Source: Pyropia yezoensis
Taxonomy: Eukaryota; Rhodophyta; Bangiophyceae; Bangiales; Bangiaceae
Reading direction: 5' to 3'
Length of the DNA stretch: 64,000 bases
NCBI GenBank assembly: GCA_009829735.1
Contig: CM020620.1
Coordinates: forward strand, 9,254,545 to 9,318,544
Under the pieces are notes generated by a model. The model was not told the DNA's origin, searched no databases, and was given only the letters and a program-made list of their open reading frames with translations. A program made the translations under genes and the position numbers. How positions within the stretch are numbered: the stretch's first letter is position 1; the number at the start of each line of letters is the position of its first letter. This document shows positions 10,419 through 22,200 of this stretch, piece after piece.

Positions 10419-11019
10419 GCGGCCGCCCCTGCCGTGCGCGCGCGTCGTCTGCATTAAGGGGTGAGGTGGTGTGGTGCGAAGGAAAGATGGTCTGTGAGGT
10501 ACGTGTGACGTGGGGAGGGGTCAAGAGGGGCTGGGCTTCCGTGACTTGTACTGATGGCAACGACGCCAGCCCGTGTGTGGGTGACCACGGCTAGCCAGCG
10601 GTGGCGCGAGAGCACGAGACGCGCCCGTGAGCGTGGGAATGCTCTGCCGGGACCGCGATGTGGAGGCGGCGATGCGGTGTTGATACCCCAGTCAAACCCA
10701 AGACCATGATTTTTCTTCAAGCTGCCTTGTGAAGCCCGTTCCAGGCGAGGGCGCCCACCAGGCGCCCTCGTCGGCCCTCCTGCCGGCGCTCCACCGTGCA
10801 GGGTAAAAACAGATAGCAACGGGGCAGCCATGAGGTGCGCCCCGTCAACCCTCCCGCTGGCCCTCCACCTTGCAGGGTAAAACAACAGACGTGAAACCAT
10901 GCGAAACCCTTCCTGCCGGTGCCCCCACCGCCAAGCCTAAGGATGATACAATGAGAAGAAAATTTGTGTGCTGTACAAGGACGGCCAGCCGGCCGCCGAC
11001 CGTCGCGGAGGGGGGGGGC
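10419..11019. other. Intergenic stretch with one hairpin
   Basis: No convincing gene is seen. It lies between the 3' ends of the plus-strand spliced gene and the minus-strand Ser/Ala-rich gene. It contains a strong hairpin at 10746-10770 and two near-identical copies of CTCCACC(G/T)TGCAGGGTAAAA about 73 bases apart (near 10790 and 10863). Confidence 0.5.
10746..10770. terminator. Perfect 10-bp hairpin
   Basis: The arms CGAGGGCGCC and GGCGCCCTCG flank a five-base loop CACCA. The hairpin lies downstream of both convergent genes. It could be a 3'-end processing signal or simply a GC-rich inverted repeat. Confidence 0.35.
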
Positions 11020-12723
11020 TCATGGGTGATGCCGCCGGCGCCAGCCAAAGATCCCCGCCACGGCGCGGAGGACGGGGTGCCCCTTGCGCGGGGGGCTCTC
11101 GCCGGCAAACGCCGGCCGCTCGCTGTCGCCAGTGAGGACCGCGCGGCCACCCCCGCCGGCGCCGCCCCCGCCAACGACCAGTGCCGCTGCCGCTGCCGCG
11201 GCGGCGGCCTCCTCCGCCGATCGCATCCACTCGTTCCCGCCGCCGACGGTGCTCTTGCGACGAGTGAGCCAACGGGCGGCCCGCTTGGGCACCACCCCGC
11301 CCCCCCCGCCCCCCCCGATGGGGCGGTCGACGGGCACCAGCGCGGTCGGCCGACCGGCGGCGACCGCCGCCGCCGCCGCGTCCGCGGCGCCGGCCATGCC
11401 CCCTCGCGCGTCAGGCGCCGGGGGGGCGCTCCGCGCCGGCCGCATTGGGAGGTGCGCGGGCTCCATGGCCGACACAACCCGGCGGCTGGCGGCGACGCCG
11501 CCGCCACCCCACTGGTGGGCGGGGCGGGCCCAGGTGGGCGCAACCGCCGGCGCTGCAGCCGTCGCCACGCCGCCGCCGCCTGGCGGCCGCCGCGGCGGCA
11601 GGCGGCCGCTGGCCCAGGACGGGGAGCCCGTGACAGGGGCGGCGGCAGAGGCCACCGCCCCCCCGGCAAACGCCGGTCCCGCGCCCGCAAACGCCGATGC
11701 CGACGGGGGCAGGCCGGAGAAGGAGGCGTCATCGTCGCCCGCAAGCACGGTGACGGCGCGGTCCAGGTCGGGCGCCACCACCACCGGCTCGAGCAGCGAC
11801 ACGCGGCCGGCGAGGAGGGCGCCAAAGTCGTCGCCGGGGCCCAGCAGGCGCCGGTTGGCGGGCGTGCCGCCGCCTGCTGCGGCCGCGCCCTCCACTGTCG
11901 TCTCGCTGGGCCGCGGCGTCGAAGCACAGCGGACGGCGAGCGCCTGGTCCCGTGGGGGGGGGCGGGGGCAGGCGCGGGGCTTGCGCGTCCGCGGCCGCCG
12001 CGCCGTCCTGCCGCCGCCACCGCCACTGCCGCCTTCAACCGACACGCGGGGGCCGGCGCCGGCGTGGCCCGCGTCGCCGCCATCGGCGTCGCGGCCGACC
12101 CGCGCGGTCGCCGCGGCGGTGCGAGCGATGAACACCTTTGGCCGCGGCAGCGCCCGCAGGGAGGACGAGGAGGTGGTGGACGGCCCCATCTCTGACGCGC
12201 ACCGCCCCGACGTGGCCGTCAGGGGCGGGCCATAGGGAAAGATGGTGGCAGAGGGTGCCACCTCTTCCTCGGTGGTGTTGCCTGACCGCTGCGGCAGCCG
12301 GTCTGCCGCTGCCGCCCGTGCCAGCTGCGAGGATACCCGCGACGACGCAGATGCCCGCGACGATGCCGATGATGAGGCGCGTGAGACGGACGAGGCGCGC
12401 GAGGAGGGTGCCCTTGGGGACGACGGCCGCGCCAACAACGTGCCGGACGAGGAGCGTGGGGAGGAGTCCTCATCAGGGTCCACCGCCACCACCACCACCG
12501 CCTCGTCAAAGGAGGACGTCGCGGACGACGGGGACGCGGATTGGGAGGAGGACGCGACGCTCCCCGCCGGCGTGATGACCGAGATACATGACAGCGTCCG
12601 GTCGGGTGGGGGCTCGCCGCCGCCGGCCGACGGCGCGGCCATCACCAGAGGCGATGGTCGGGGCTTGCGGGGTGCCCCCGAGGGGGGGACCCACACGCCC
12701 ATGTCCGCCGCGACGTGTTCCAT
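11020..12723 (-). CDS. Ser/Ala-rich, largely disordered protein, hypothetical
   Basis: This minus-strand frame of 567 codons starts at the ATG at 12721-12723 (MEHVAADMGVWVPPSG; context ATCCATGG). The frame stays open upstream to 12840, so an earlier start is possible. Residues 60-160 are Ser-rich with acidic patches (VDPDEDSS, TTEEEVAPS), suiting phosphorylation. A basic stretch follows near residue 240 (RRPRTRKPRACPRPPP), which could be a nuclear localisation signal. A more ordered part includes LLGPGDDFGALLAGRVSLLEPVVVAPDLDRAV. The C terminus is basic (RAVAGIFGWRRRHHP). The opposite strand also has long frames here, but they lack this internal variety. No family is recognised. Confidence 0.5.
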   Translation of the reverse strand: MEHVAADMGVWVPPSGAPRKPRPSPLVMAAPSAGGGEPPPDRTLSCISVITPAGSVASSSQSASPSSATSSFDEAVVVVAVDPDEDSSPRSSSGTLLARPSSPRAPSSRASSVSRASSSASSRASASSRVSSQLARAAAADRLPQRSGNTTEEEVAPSATIFPYGPPLTATSGRCASEMGPSTTSSSSLRALPRPKVFIARTAAATARVGRDADGGDAGHAGAGPRVSVEGGSGGGGGRTARRPRTRKPRACPRPPPRDQALAVRCASTPRPSETTVEGAAAAGGGTPANRRLLGPGDDFGALLAGRVSLLEPVVVAPDLDRAVTVLAGDDDASFSGLPPSASAFAGAGPAFAGGAVASAAAPVTGSPSWASGRLPPRRPPGGGGVATAAAPAVAPTWARPAHQWGGGGVAASRRVVSAMEPAHLPMRPARSAPPAPDARGGMAGAADAAAAAVAAGRPTALVPVDRPIGGGGGGGVVPKRAARWLTRRKSTVGGGNEWMRSAEEAAAAAAAAALVVGGGGAGGGGRAVLTGDSERPAFAGESPPRKGHPVLRAVAGIFGWRRRHHP

Positions 12724-15259
12724 GGATTTTTTCGGCTGACACCGTGCGCTGCGTGGGAGAGTGGGGAGGGCAGGAGCAGGTGCGGGATAGACAGGTCGAG
12801 GCCGCTGCGCGTTGATGACAGCCACACTGGGGAGGCGCACACCGAGTGGGCGTGGCGGGCGGGACGACGACGACTAACGCCACCGGGGAAACGACGGTGA
12901 AGCAACAGCACTGTGACTTCGGTAACCGCCACGTCGCGTTGCCGCCGAGTGTGAGCTCTTTAAGAAGACCTCCCACCTCTGCTGTGTGGTCGGCTCCTGC
13001 CGCGCCCGCCCTCTGTGCAAGCCCGGCATCCGATGGTGGCCTCGCGACACAACCCATTGTCTCTCTGGTGGGAGCTGCGCTGGGATGTGCGGACGCACTG
13101 GCAGAAGCGGCATACGCCCTCCCGATGCAGCGGGGGGTAGTGGGTGGGGGGGGGGAGAGCGCCTCGCACGCATTGGGAGCCACTCGGCGTCGGGGGGATC
13201 CGCGGAGTGCCCTCGTCGGACCCCGGGCTGCCCCTCGCGCCAGGGAGGCCGCGCCAGCCACAAGCGGTGGCCGCCGGCGTGGCCGCCGGCTGGTTGCGCC
13301 GCGTAGACGCTGTCGGCAGGAGGCGCTCCTTCCCTCTCCCCTCCCACCCCCCCAGTCGCACGCCCCGGCGGGCCACAGCCTGTGATGGCAAATATCCCGA
13401 GACCGCACGGGTCCTGGCTGCAGCCAAGTGTGCGGTCCCTCCCCCTCCCCCCCTGCCCCCCTTCACGCTGTCGTCCCGGCCTTTTATCCGCCGGCCCGCT
13501 TTGTTTGGGGGGACACCACGCCCAGCGGTCACTGGAGCGGACACTGGACGGCACCGCTGGCGGGAGTGTGGTAGGGAGCGCGCGGTGGACGGGGGGCGGA
13601 GGGGTGAGAGGAGGAGCGACAGAGTCTAGAGGGTCACTGGCGAAAGACGACCCAGCAGCCCCGCTCGCCACTGAATGGGTCGGCCGCCGTGGCGGCTCCC
13701 CACACCCACTGTGCCGCGACCGCGTCGACGACGCGCCCGTTACAGACACGCGCGGACCGGCGTGCGGTGGCCGCCCCCCACCGTCGGGGCTGTCGGACGC
13801 ACGAGCGACGCGGAGGGGGGCACAAGGGTCTCGCGGCCCGTGGGCGGTGCGGATTGGGCGGCACCGCCGACGCCGCCGACACCCCCCCCCGCGCGCCCCA
13901 CACTCCAGGGCACCCACAACCTGCCCCCAGCCGCTCCCGTCCTGAACGCCGGCACACCGGCGTAACGGAGCGCCTATATACGTAGGCGGCCAGCCGCGGC
14001 GCAAGGAGCTGACCACAGTCGGGCTGCCGGCCGCCGGCTCGTCAGCGGTCCCATTGGGGGGGGCGCGTAGGGAGCTCGGCTGCCTTCGGGCGTGCCGCCA
14101 GCCGGTACGTCAACCGCCTCCAGGTGGGGGGCGAGCGGGCTAGGCGGCGAGGAGTGGCCGACCAGACGCGAAGGTTCCGGTTGCGCGGCATCCGAGCAAG
14201 AAGAACCAAAGAATATTAGTAAAAAAAGGTGGCCTCAGCTGTTGTGAGGTCCGCTCCCGCCCAATAGGCCCTTCGAGCTGACGCGCACATAAGTACTGTG
14301 AAACGGATGCGGAACAACACCAGAGGACGGCGTGCACTCGGGCCAAAGCGCGCGTCAAATCCGGACCGTCCGAACCCCAGCTGCAGGTCGTGCTGCCCAC
14401 GCTCGCGCGACGGCGATAAAGCATTCGCGCGAGCCCAGCCGCTGGAGGCGTGCCGGATACATACGCTGGAAGGGTGGCCGGCGTCAGCGCCGCCCGGATC
14501 ATTTTTCGGCTGTTTTGCATCGGTGCGAGCCACGCGGCAGCGCGACGGTCGACCCACAGGACTGGTCACTCTGGCTTCGCCACTCGAGGGGCGCAGGCGA
14601 CGCGCGTCCAAGCGGGTCGCGATTTGGATCAGCCGGGCCCGCGGGCCGTCCAACGTGGCAGCCTGCGCGCCACGACCGTGCCGCGGGTGAGGACCTGGCG
14701 GGCGAAGAGAGGGGAGGACCAACCAGGCGCGCACTCGTCGGGTCGCCACCGACGGTCGGTACTTTGGGCCCCCACTGCCGCCGACACTCGTTGCTCCCGC
14801 CATCAACGGGCCTCGGCAGGTAGAGAAAACACCCATGGGCGAAGGGCCACTGCTGAGGGGGCCTCCGCGGCTGTGTCCCACGGCAAGCTTTGCCAAGGAG
14901 GGAGGGGAAGGCTGAGGTTTTGTCAGGGGCTCCCAGCCAGCGAGGCCATCCGAAGAGGTGGGGTCTGGAACGCCGTCCAGGAGCTCTGCCAGTTCAACGT
15001 AGTCCTCTGGAGCGCTGGTCATCCTGGGTAGTGTCTTCGGCCAAATCCAGATGATGCCCTTTGCTTGGGTGCTGCCCCAGTCCTTCTGCCCGAGAGGCCG
15101 CTCTTGAGGAGGTGTGACCCTGATGAGGTTCGCTTGTCAGGTGTCATTGAGCACAGCGACCGCTCGGCCGAAGGCCTGCGGCCAAGACGACGTGTGCTCG
15201 TATTTACCGAGACAAGGCTGGAAGCTGCCGGTACAGTACAGTACGTACTCGATTATGTC

Positions 15260-15307
15260 CGGCTCTGTTATATCCGGGTCCGGATATAACCGGATATAAC
15301 CGAGCCG
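15260..15307. repeat. Imperfect inverted repeat around CCGGATATAAC
   Basis: An 18-base arm (15260-15277) pairs with 15290-15307 at 17 of 18 positions, with a 12-base loop that contains a further GGATATAA. The unit CCGGATATAAC occurs twice in direct order as well. The second copy is at 28359-28406. It may be the remains of a small foldback element or a regulatory cruciform. Confidence 0.5.
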
Positions 15308-15753
15308 CACATCGCACCAGGGAGCTCGACAGCGTTGTACCGCCAGAACCAAAATTTCTGCTTGGTAAGCAATGGATGGACAAATTCCGGAGGTTTGATT
15401 GTCGCTTTCAATTCCAGGTCCATGTGGTGAAGACGTGGGCACGAGCCGCCGTCGTGTCGCTGACGACATGCACCTGCCATCCCCACACCGCCTAGCTGAA
15501 TACTATCCCCCGTTGCGCTTCACGCTCCCCCCACCTCTACGATTGCAAATACACCGTCCGCTTCACTCTCGACTATTCGCGCTTTTGCTTCCCGTCGATC
15601 TCGGTACGCTTCGCTCTCGGCCCACGGCTGATATTTGATTCTCCGGCATCCCCCAAGCTTCTCCTCCCCACCCCACCGCTATTGCTTCCGGTCCCGTCGG
15701 CCGGACCCAGCATCTCGAGACTGGCGCCGGATCAAAGTGCCAACCGTCGTCCG

Positions 15754-16353
15754 ATGGCATCGGTGTCTGCGGCTGGCGATGATGGCGCAACCACGGTGTC
15801 GCCCGCACCTGCCGATTTGACGCTTCCTCGACCAATCGACGCGGGCCCAGCCGTCGCCGCCGCGGGAACGGCGCCATCACTCCTGCCTGCGGAGGGGGGT
15901 GCGGCCGACGCGAGTGTCCGCTCGCGAGGCGCTGCGGCGGTCGGGGTGGGGGGGGGGCGGGAGGGGGGGCGGCCCCCGGCTCACGACCCTCTGCCGGCGG
16001 CAGTATCCGGCCGGACTGCCAGTTCTCACATCTGCACTCCCCCCTCCACCATGAGGAGGGACCCTCTTCTGCTATCTTCCAGTATCTCGAGTGTGGTCGA
16101 TGCGGCTGCCGCAGCAGCTGAGGGGTCGATCGACCACATCTATCCTGGGGCACCACCTGAGGCCCGTTCGCAGACCGCGTTCGCAGGAGGCGCACCCCGC
16201 AAATCGACGTTCCTATTGGCTGGCGGCTCGCGGCGGGGCCCCGCGGTGCGGCGCAGCACCTCAACATACGCGGCGATGCCGCGTACGTTGACGGGCTGCG
16301 CCGCGCTGCGTCGCATGAGAGTTGGAGCGAGTGAGCAATATTTGTCCTGTTGA
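15754..16353 (+). CDS. Weak hypothetical ORF
   Basis: An ATG at 15754 (MASVSAAGDDGATTVSPAPADLTLPRP) opens a frame of 199 codons with an Ala/Gly-rich middle and a more ordinary end (RRMRVGASEQYLSC). In the second copy of this block (28853-29454) the frame is interrupted by length differences, so either it is not a gene or one assembly copy is wrong. It lies just upstream of the site where the family 1 element inserted. Confidence 0.2.
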   Translation: MASVSAAGDDGATTVSPAPADLTLPRPIDAGPAVAAAGTAPSLLPAEGGAADASVRSRGAAAVGVGGGREGGRPPAHDPLPAAVSGRTASSHICTPPSTMRRDPLLLSSSISSVVDAAAAAAEGSIDHIYPGAPPEARSQTAFAGGAPRKSTFLLAGGSRRGPAVRRSTSTYAAMPRTLTGCAALRRMRVGASEQYLSC

Positions 16354-16530
16354 AATTCTTGCAGCGTCACTCAATTAGCTCTCGATCAGTTGTCATTTTT
16401 TTTTTCTTCGAATCGCGCGACGTTGCGGTCAGCTATTTCCAGTCCAACAAGCACTCAGCGCCTCCTGCCAAGAGCCTCATCCGCTCCTTCGCCTGTGCCC
16501 AGCCACATCCTTCCATCTTCTGACCACCAT

Positions 16531-16999
16531 TGTGGCAAAAACCACTCGCACACACGGCACCCAAGTTGGGGCGGTGTGCAAGGGCTGCCTCCCGTGTCGG
16601 GGGAACCGGAAGAAGTGCAAGTCGCACACACTCTGTCCCTGTTGTGGGGCAAACCCCCCACCAACAAACAAGAAGATGGTGTGTGGTCCAACAGTTTCTT
16701 GGTCGGGACGGGGACGCAGGGCCAAGCCCCGCTGTCCCTCCCCTTATCCCCCCAGGGTCCACTCAGAATCTCGCCACTCAGAATCTCCCACCCCAGCACC
16801 TGCCCACCGGGCCACACGAAAATTCAAGACGATAAAGGCAGAAAACCCTCAAATCCAAGTTGGATTTACTACTAAGCTAACTATCCCAAACTTAGGGAAT
16901 ATGGACCCAAATGCAGGGGGAGGAACGGATCAGGCTAGTGGCCTGCCGCCCCTTGCATGGCACGTGTTGCCCCCCTACCTGGGGGTCAATACTGCCACA
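16531..16999 (-). repeat. Family 1 3' LTR, first copy (469 bp)
   Basis: It begins TGTGGCA and ends TGCCACA, perfect inverted ends in the TG...CA form of LTRs. It is identical in length to the LTRs at 29632-30100 and 38543-39011. Confidence 0.9.
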
Positions 17000-17340
17000 C
17001 TCCCCTCTCCTCAGTTCCGACCGACCCGGTCGGCCCTGTGAGGGGGTGCGTAAGCGCACGTCTCGGCGTTGGGGGGACGCGACTTACTGTCCCCCCCTTG
17101 AGTACGTCACGCGGATGTGGAGGCGGTCACGTTGACCGCCCCTCTCCTCAAGCTTGCCCACTCGGCAGCTTGCTCTCCTCGGTTCACACCTCACCACCAC
17201 CACCACTTCTCCTTCACCTTACACGGGGCCGCCCCACGCTGGGGAGGCCACCCGTTTACCCACGATCCGAGTCCCCCTCAACTCGAGGCGGGTCTCGTGC
17301 CGCGATAGCCAGAGCGTCTCTCCCCAACTTGGGGAGAGCC

Positions 17341-19284
17341 ATGGCGACTCCGGGAGTGGAGACGGACTCTCTCGATGAGCGTATGGAGGACACCTCCTAC
17401 GGTGCAGCGCCTGCCGGGACTTCCGGCGGGGGCTCCGCGATCGCTCCGGGGGATGGGACTCCCGCGTCACCCGGCTTTGGGTTGACGGCGGGATCTCCCC
17501 CGGAGGCGGGACAAGTTGTCCCGCGTGAGGCCTTGGGGCGGTGGTTTTACCCCGCTTGGCGTCTATATGAGGAGGGGTTGACTGTTCTTCGCTGTGGCCG
17601 ACTTGGCGCAGCGATGGGTCGGGTATGGGACCGCCTACGGGAGAAGTATTCCCGTAGGGTCGGGTTCCCTGCCGGCTTCAGGACGGACCAGTTTGCCTTC
17701 CTGGACGACCAGGAGGTCGAGGACGTACAGCGGGCCAAGGCCATGGTGGACCGCGGGGGAACTATCCCGGGTCCCGGCGATTTGCCGACCTTTACTTGGG
17801 ACGCGGTGGCAACTCGCCCCCCGTACCTTCACGAGGCCGATCCGCACACTCATCACTTTGATGTGCGGATGGAGAAGGACTTCCGGCGAGGTCCCTACTT
17901 GGTGACCTCGGCTCAACTTGAGTTTCCTCAGCAGTCTGCTGCCAGTAAGGAGCAGTACTATCCGAAGAAGCCCGAGTGGTGGCCTCAAGTTGAGGTCCTC
18001 TACGGGTTCCCGGCGTTGCTGCCTCGGTTGCTGGAACACTTCGGCTCCGTCATGTTGACGGCTGGCCCTGATCACCTGGTGTGGGCCATGTTGGCCACCC
18101 AGTGGCTCCTTGAGGTCATGTCGACCTGGGTCTCTTGTGTTCAGCGGCGGGGGATGCTCTGGCATCTCCCCCTCCGGCTTATCCAAGGTTTGGAACAGCT
18201 CACCCCTCAGCTAGTTGCTGAGGGGTGCTCATCAGGACAACTCACTCTACTTGAGGAGATGCTCCGCCTCCACAAGTTTATCGAGTGGGAGAGCATTGAG
18301 CACAAGTTGCGCCGCCCCACTCGTGGGCCCAAGGACGATGGCGCACTTCGCCAGTTCGTATGGGTCGCTCGTGAACTTCACGACGGCCGTGTGGTCCTAC
18401 GAGAGGGGTTGGGCATCGGGGACTACCCGTATGCCCCGGGGGTGGATCGCCACACTGCGCCACCCCCGGACAAGCCCATAGTTATGGCCGTGCCCTCATA
18501 CGATGACCACATGACTCAACCTACTGCGGGGGCCCCAAGTCGGGGTCGCAGTTACACCCGGGTCCCGCCACCTCGGCGGGTCCCTCCGCTTCCTCCTGTC
18601 CCCTTCCAACCGCACGGGGACATCCCGATTAGCGTGGCCATTGAGTCGACCACCCCGGTGTCCCCCAACTTGGGGGCCACCCTCTTGACGGTATACCCCA
18701 AGTTGGTGTTACCGCCCACGCCTCTAACCTCAGAGATGATGATCACCACGCTGGTGCGCACCATTTCCTGGTTGGCCGCGTCGACCGCAACCCTCCAAAC
18801 TTCCGAGACTCCTCAACTTGAGGAGCGCGTTCGTACTGCAGTGGCGACCGCGAGTTGCGAGTCGGTGGCGGAGTTTATGACGGCCGAGTTGGCTCGCATT
18901 GGGGCTATTATGCCCCAGCCAGCCCCACTTGGGCGTGGCAAGCGTCGTGCGAGCCGGGCATACTCGCCTCCTCGCCGTCGTCGCCGTCACTCGCGGCGCT
19001 CTCCCTCCGTATCCGAAGACGAGTTGTCTTACTCCGTCTCGGAGTCCTCGACTCCGTCTGAGTCGGAGTCGGTCCGGCGTCTGCGTCGCAAACTTGCGCG
19101 CAAGACCAAGCAGAAGAGTAGCCACGGTCGGCGCCACTTGCGCGACCGTGAGGGGCGCGACGGTTCCGACTTGGAGCCGCCGCCCCCTCCAACGAGTGGA
19201 GACCGTTATCGGCGTGGGTCTCGCCGCTCGCCTCTGCGTGAGGGCGAGGGCCGTGGAGTTGGAGAGTCTAGCATGCATGCCTAG
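17341..19284 (+). CDS. Antisense ORF of family 1 element, first copy
   Basis: A 647-codon frame on the strand opposite gag and pol, starting at an ATG in good context (AGCCATGGC). The protein matches that of the copy at 30442-32385, which is described in full there. The frame is also open upstream into the LTR, but the ATG at 17341 follows directly on a 21-bp palindrome and begins the first stretch of normal composition. Confidence 0.75.
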   Translation: MATPGVETDSLDERMEDTSYGAAPAGTSGGGSAIAPGDGTPASPGFGLTAGSPPEAGQVVPREALGRWFYPAWRLYEEGLTVLRCGRLGAAMGRVWDRLREKYSRRVGFPAGFRTDQFAFLDDQEVEDVQRAKAMVDRGGTIPGPGDLPTFTWDAVATRPPYLHEADPHTHHFDVRMEKDFRRGPYLVTSAQLEFPQQSAASKEQYYPKKPEWWPQVEVLYGFPALLPRLLEHFGSVMLTAGPDHLVWAMLATQWLLEVMSTWVSCVQRRGMLWHLPLRLIQGLEQLTPQLVAEGCSSGQLTLLEEMLRLHKFIEWESIEHKLRRPTRGPKDDGALRQFVWVARELHDGRVVLREGLGIGDYPYAPGVDRHTAPPPDKPIVMAVPSYDDHMTQPTAGAPSRGRSYTRVPPPRRVPPLPPVPFQPHGDIPISVAIESTTPVSPNLGATLLTVYPKLVLPPTPLTSEMMITTLVRTISWLAASTATLQTSETPQLEERVRTAVATASCESVAEFMTAELARIGAIMPQPAPLGRGKRRASRAYSPPRRRRRHSRRSPSVSEDELSYSVSESSTPSESESVRRLRRKLARKTKQKSSHGRRHLRDREGRDGSDLEPPPPPTSGDRYRRGSRRSPLREGEGRGVGESSMHA

Positions 19285-22200
19285 TTGGCAGCTGCCCTTG
19301 TTGTGAGAGTGTGAGGGTTAGGGCTGTAGTTAAAAGCCACTCTGCGTACCACTTCGACTTGAAGCACTCTCTTGGCACTGTTGCTCGGCCTTCCCTCACG
19401 TTGAGGGAGGGCTGTTAGGGTCTATCTCATTCCGGGCACAGTATGCCCGGACCTTCTCAGCGGGAAGGTCCTCCACATACTCCCACGTATCATCCTTGGC
19501 TTTGTAGCCAAACCAACGCACCCTCAACATGAGGCGGTCAGTGTCCTCATCCCATCCGTGGTCGATGAACTTATCGAACACGTACTCCTGCGGGCCCTGT
19601 TTGGCCGCAGGCAGTGAGGGGAGGCGCCACGCTTTCAAAGCACGCGCCCAAGCTGGGTCGCCTGCAGGCGGTGGTGCAACTTTGACCACGTCCTGTCCGT
19701 TCACTGTGCGGACCCCATCGTCACTTTCGATGGTGAAGCGCCGCCCATCAGTACGAAGGACCTGGTACGGCCCCTTCGTCTGGAACACCAACTTACCCCC
19801 AGTTGGGGTGTGTGAGTGGACCAATACCCAGTCACCCTGCTCGGGGACATGCTTGGCGTTGCGCACCTTTTTGTCAAAGGTACGCTTGTAGCGCTTTTGT
19901 GCTTTGTCCATCTCAGCCCTGACTTTAGGGATGAGGTTTTCAAGCCTAGCAGCGAACTCCGCCTTACTCTCAGTAGGAGTAGGCGTCCTGCCACCATCCT
20001 CCCTAGTTGGGAGCGGCCGCCGCACGGCAATAGACCGCACGCGACGGGGGGTCACAAAAGCGAGGGGTACTTCCCCGGTAGATGAGTGAACCTGCGAATT
20101 GTAGGCAGTGGTCAGAATAGACATGTATTGGTCCCACGTCTTCACGTGCTCACTCACATAGTGGCGCAGCTGCCTAACAATAGTTTTGTTGAAGCGCTCC
20201 ACCTGCCCATTAGTTTGTGGGTGGTAGGGGGTGGCATAGTTTGCCTTAACCCCCAACATATCCAGCACTCCCTGAAACAGTACAGACGCAAATTGCGGTC
20301 CATTGTCCGATAGTGTACTATCCGGAATGCCATACGCGGCAACCCAGTGATCTAGGAAGGCTGACACGACCGACATGGCCGTGATCTCTGCCAGTGGGAT
20401 CGCTCGCGTAAGTTTCGTGAAGCGGTCACAGATGACCAGGAGGTACTGGTTGCCCTCCTCGGTCACTGGCAGTGGCCCAAGGATGTCCATCGCCAACGCG
20501 GCGAAGGGCTCCTTGGCCGGGAACAATAGCATAGCCGTAGTAGGCCGCCGTTCCATCAGACGGTTCTGTGCACAACTTGTGCAGGCAGCCACCCAACTGT
20601 AGATGTCCACCACCATGGACGGCCAGTAGTACCTGGTCCTCAGGGTCTGGTACAGTTTACTAGACCCCAGGTGTCCACCCGTGGGAGCGTTGTGCTCCCT
20701 CTCAAGGATACTGTCCTTGAGGGATGCGGGGACGACAAGTTGTTCGGTCCCCTGGAATACCCCCCTCCTCAGGAGGAGGCCATCATCTCCCAGAAAGAAT
20801 CGCGTCTCCGCCACTGTATCCAGTGTATCCCTCTGCGACTTGCAGAAGGGATCCTCGGCCTGGGCCTTCACCACCTCGTCCAGGGACAGGGGCAAGTACT
20901 TCTTGTTCCCTGGCGCCTCGGGGTTCAACGCTTGACCCGAGCGTGTGACTACCCCCACGATGGGGATGTCCTCATCGACTGGGGTGGTGTCCAGTCCCTC
21001 GGTAGGTACCCGAGAGAGGCCGTCGGCAAGGGCATGTTGCCTGCCAGGTCGGTACTCAATATCAAAGTTGAAGGGTGCAAGTCGCACCCTCCACCGGTTG
21101 AGACGAGTGTTCGTACAGTCCGTCTTGAAGATGAACTGCAACGCGCGGTGGTCACAGCGGATGATAAACTTCTCACCCTCTAGGTAGTGACGAAGTGACG
21201 TCACCGCCCACACCACTGCGAGTCCTTCCAACTCGGTGACTCCGTAGTTCTTCTCGGCCGAGTTTAGCCCCTTGCTGAAGTATCCCACCGGCAAGTACTC
21301 CTTGTCCGGCTGCTGCTGAAGCAACACACAACCAAGTTGGTCGTAGCTAGCGTCCACATCCAGGATGTAGTGGCCTCCCAACCTGGGAATAGCCAGGATA
21401 GGGGGCTTCAGCAGAAGGTCCCGAAGAGTCTCAAAGGATTCCTGCTCCACCCGACTTGGGGGAGGCAGGTTCTTCGGTAGCGTTGAGCTCACTAACTCAT
21501 TCAACGGCTTCGCCACCTTGGCGAAGCCCTTGGTGAAACGTCGGTACACGTTACACATCCCGAGGAAGCTCCTCATCTGGGTCTGGGTCCGGGGGTACTG
21601 AGCCTTACGGATGGCCCTCAAGTTTTTCTCGTTGACACTGAGACACCCCGGACGGACAACATGTCCCAAGTATTCCACCTCTTGAGTGAAGAGGTGGCAC
21701 TTACTCGCCTTCAGTGACACACCGGCGTCAGCAAGTAGCTTGAACACCTGGCCAAGATGGCCAATGTGTTCTTCCGGACTTTGGGAGAACACAATGATAT
21801 CGTCTAGGTACACGAGACAGATCTGCCACCGTACTCCGGCCAGAATCATGTCCATAGCGCGCTGGAAAGTTGCCGGCGCGTTACACAGGCCAAACGGTAG
21901 ACGCTTGCACTGGTAGGTACCACAGTGACAGGTAAAGGTAGTTTTATGCCTGTCCTCCAGGGCAATGGGAATTTGCCAGTACCCCGCGTTACAGTCCAGG
22001 GTAGAGAACACGTTTGCCTCCCCCAGAGAGTCCAGACAGTCGTCCATCCGAGGTAGGGGATAACTGTCCTTCACCGTGCTCTCGTTGAGCTTACGGTAGT
22101 CGATACAGAACCGGGGGGTCCCATCAACTTTGGGGACGATCACCACCGGACTCGCCCACTCGGCGTTGCTGGCCTCGATCACATCGAGGGCCTCCATGCG

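Larger units (their letters stand above)
12724..16530. other. Gene-poor flank of the first family 1 element
   Basis: Frames of 100-270 codons lie on both strands but none has a recognisable domain. Several change frame between this copy and the second copy at 25947-29631, so they are unlikely to be conserved genes. Seen here: a hairpin at 15260-15307, a weak ORF at 15754-16353, and a pyrimidine-rich stretch (16398-16410) just before the LTR. From 12843 rightwards the sequence is repeated from 25947. Confidence 0.5.

Noticed and set aside
10870-12195. Plus-strand frame of 441 codons opposite the Ser/Ala-rich gene
   Set aside because: It is Arg/Gly-rich with uniform composition. The minus frame has acidic-Ser patches, hydrophobic segments and a well-placed ATG.
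13970-13985. CCTATATACGTAGG as a TATA box or palindrome
   Set aside because: It is not a perfect palindrome and no gene start follows at a fitting distance on either strand.
16391-16412. Pyrimidine and T-run near 16,400 as a splice acceptor or poly(A) site
   Set aside because: No exon or gene end can be supported beside it, and its length differs by one base between the two block copies.
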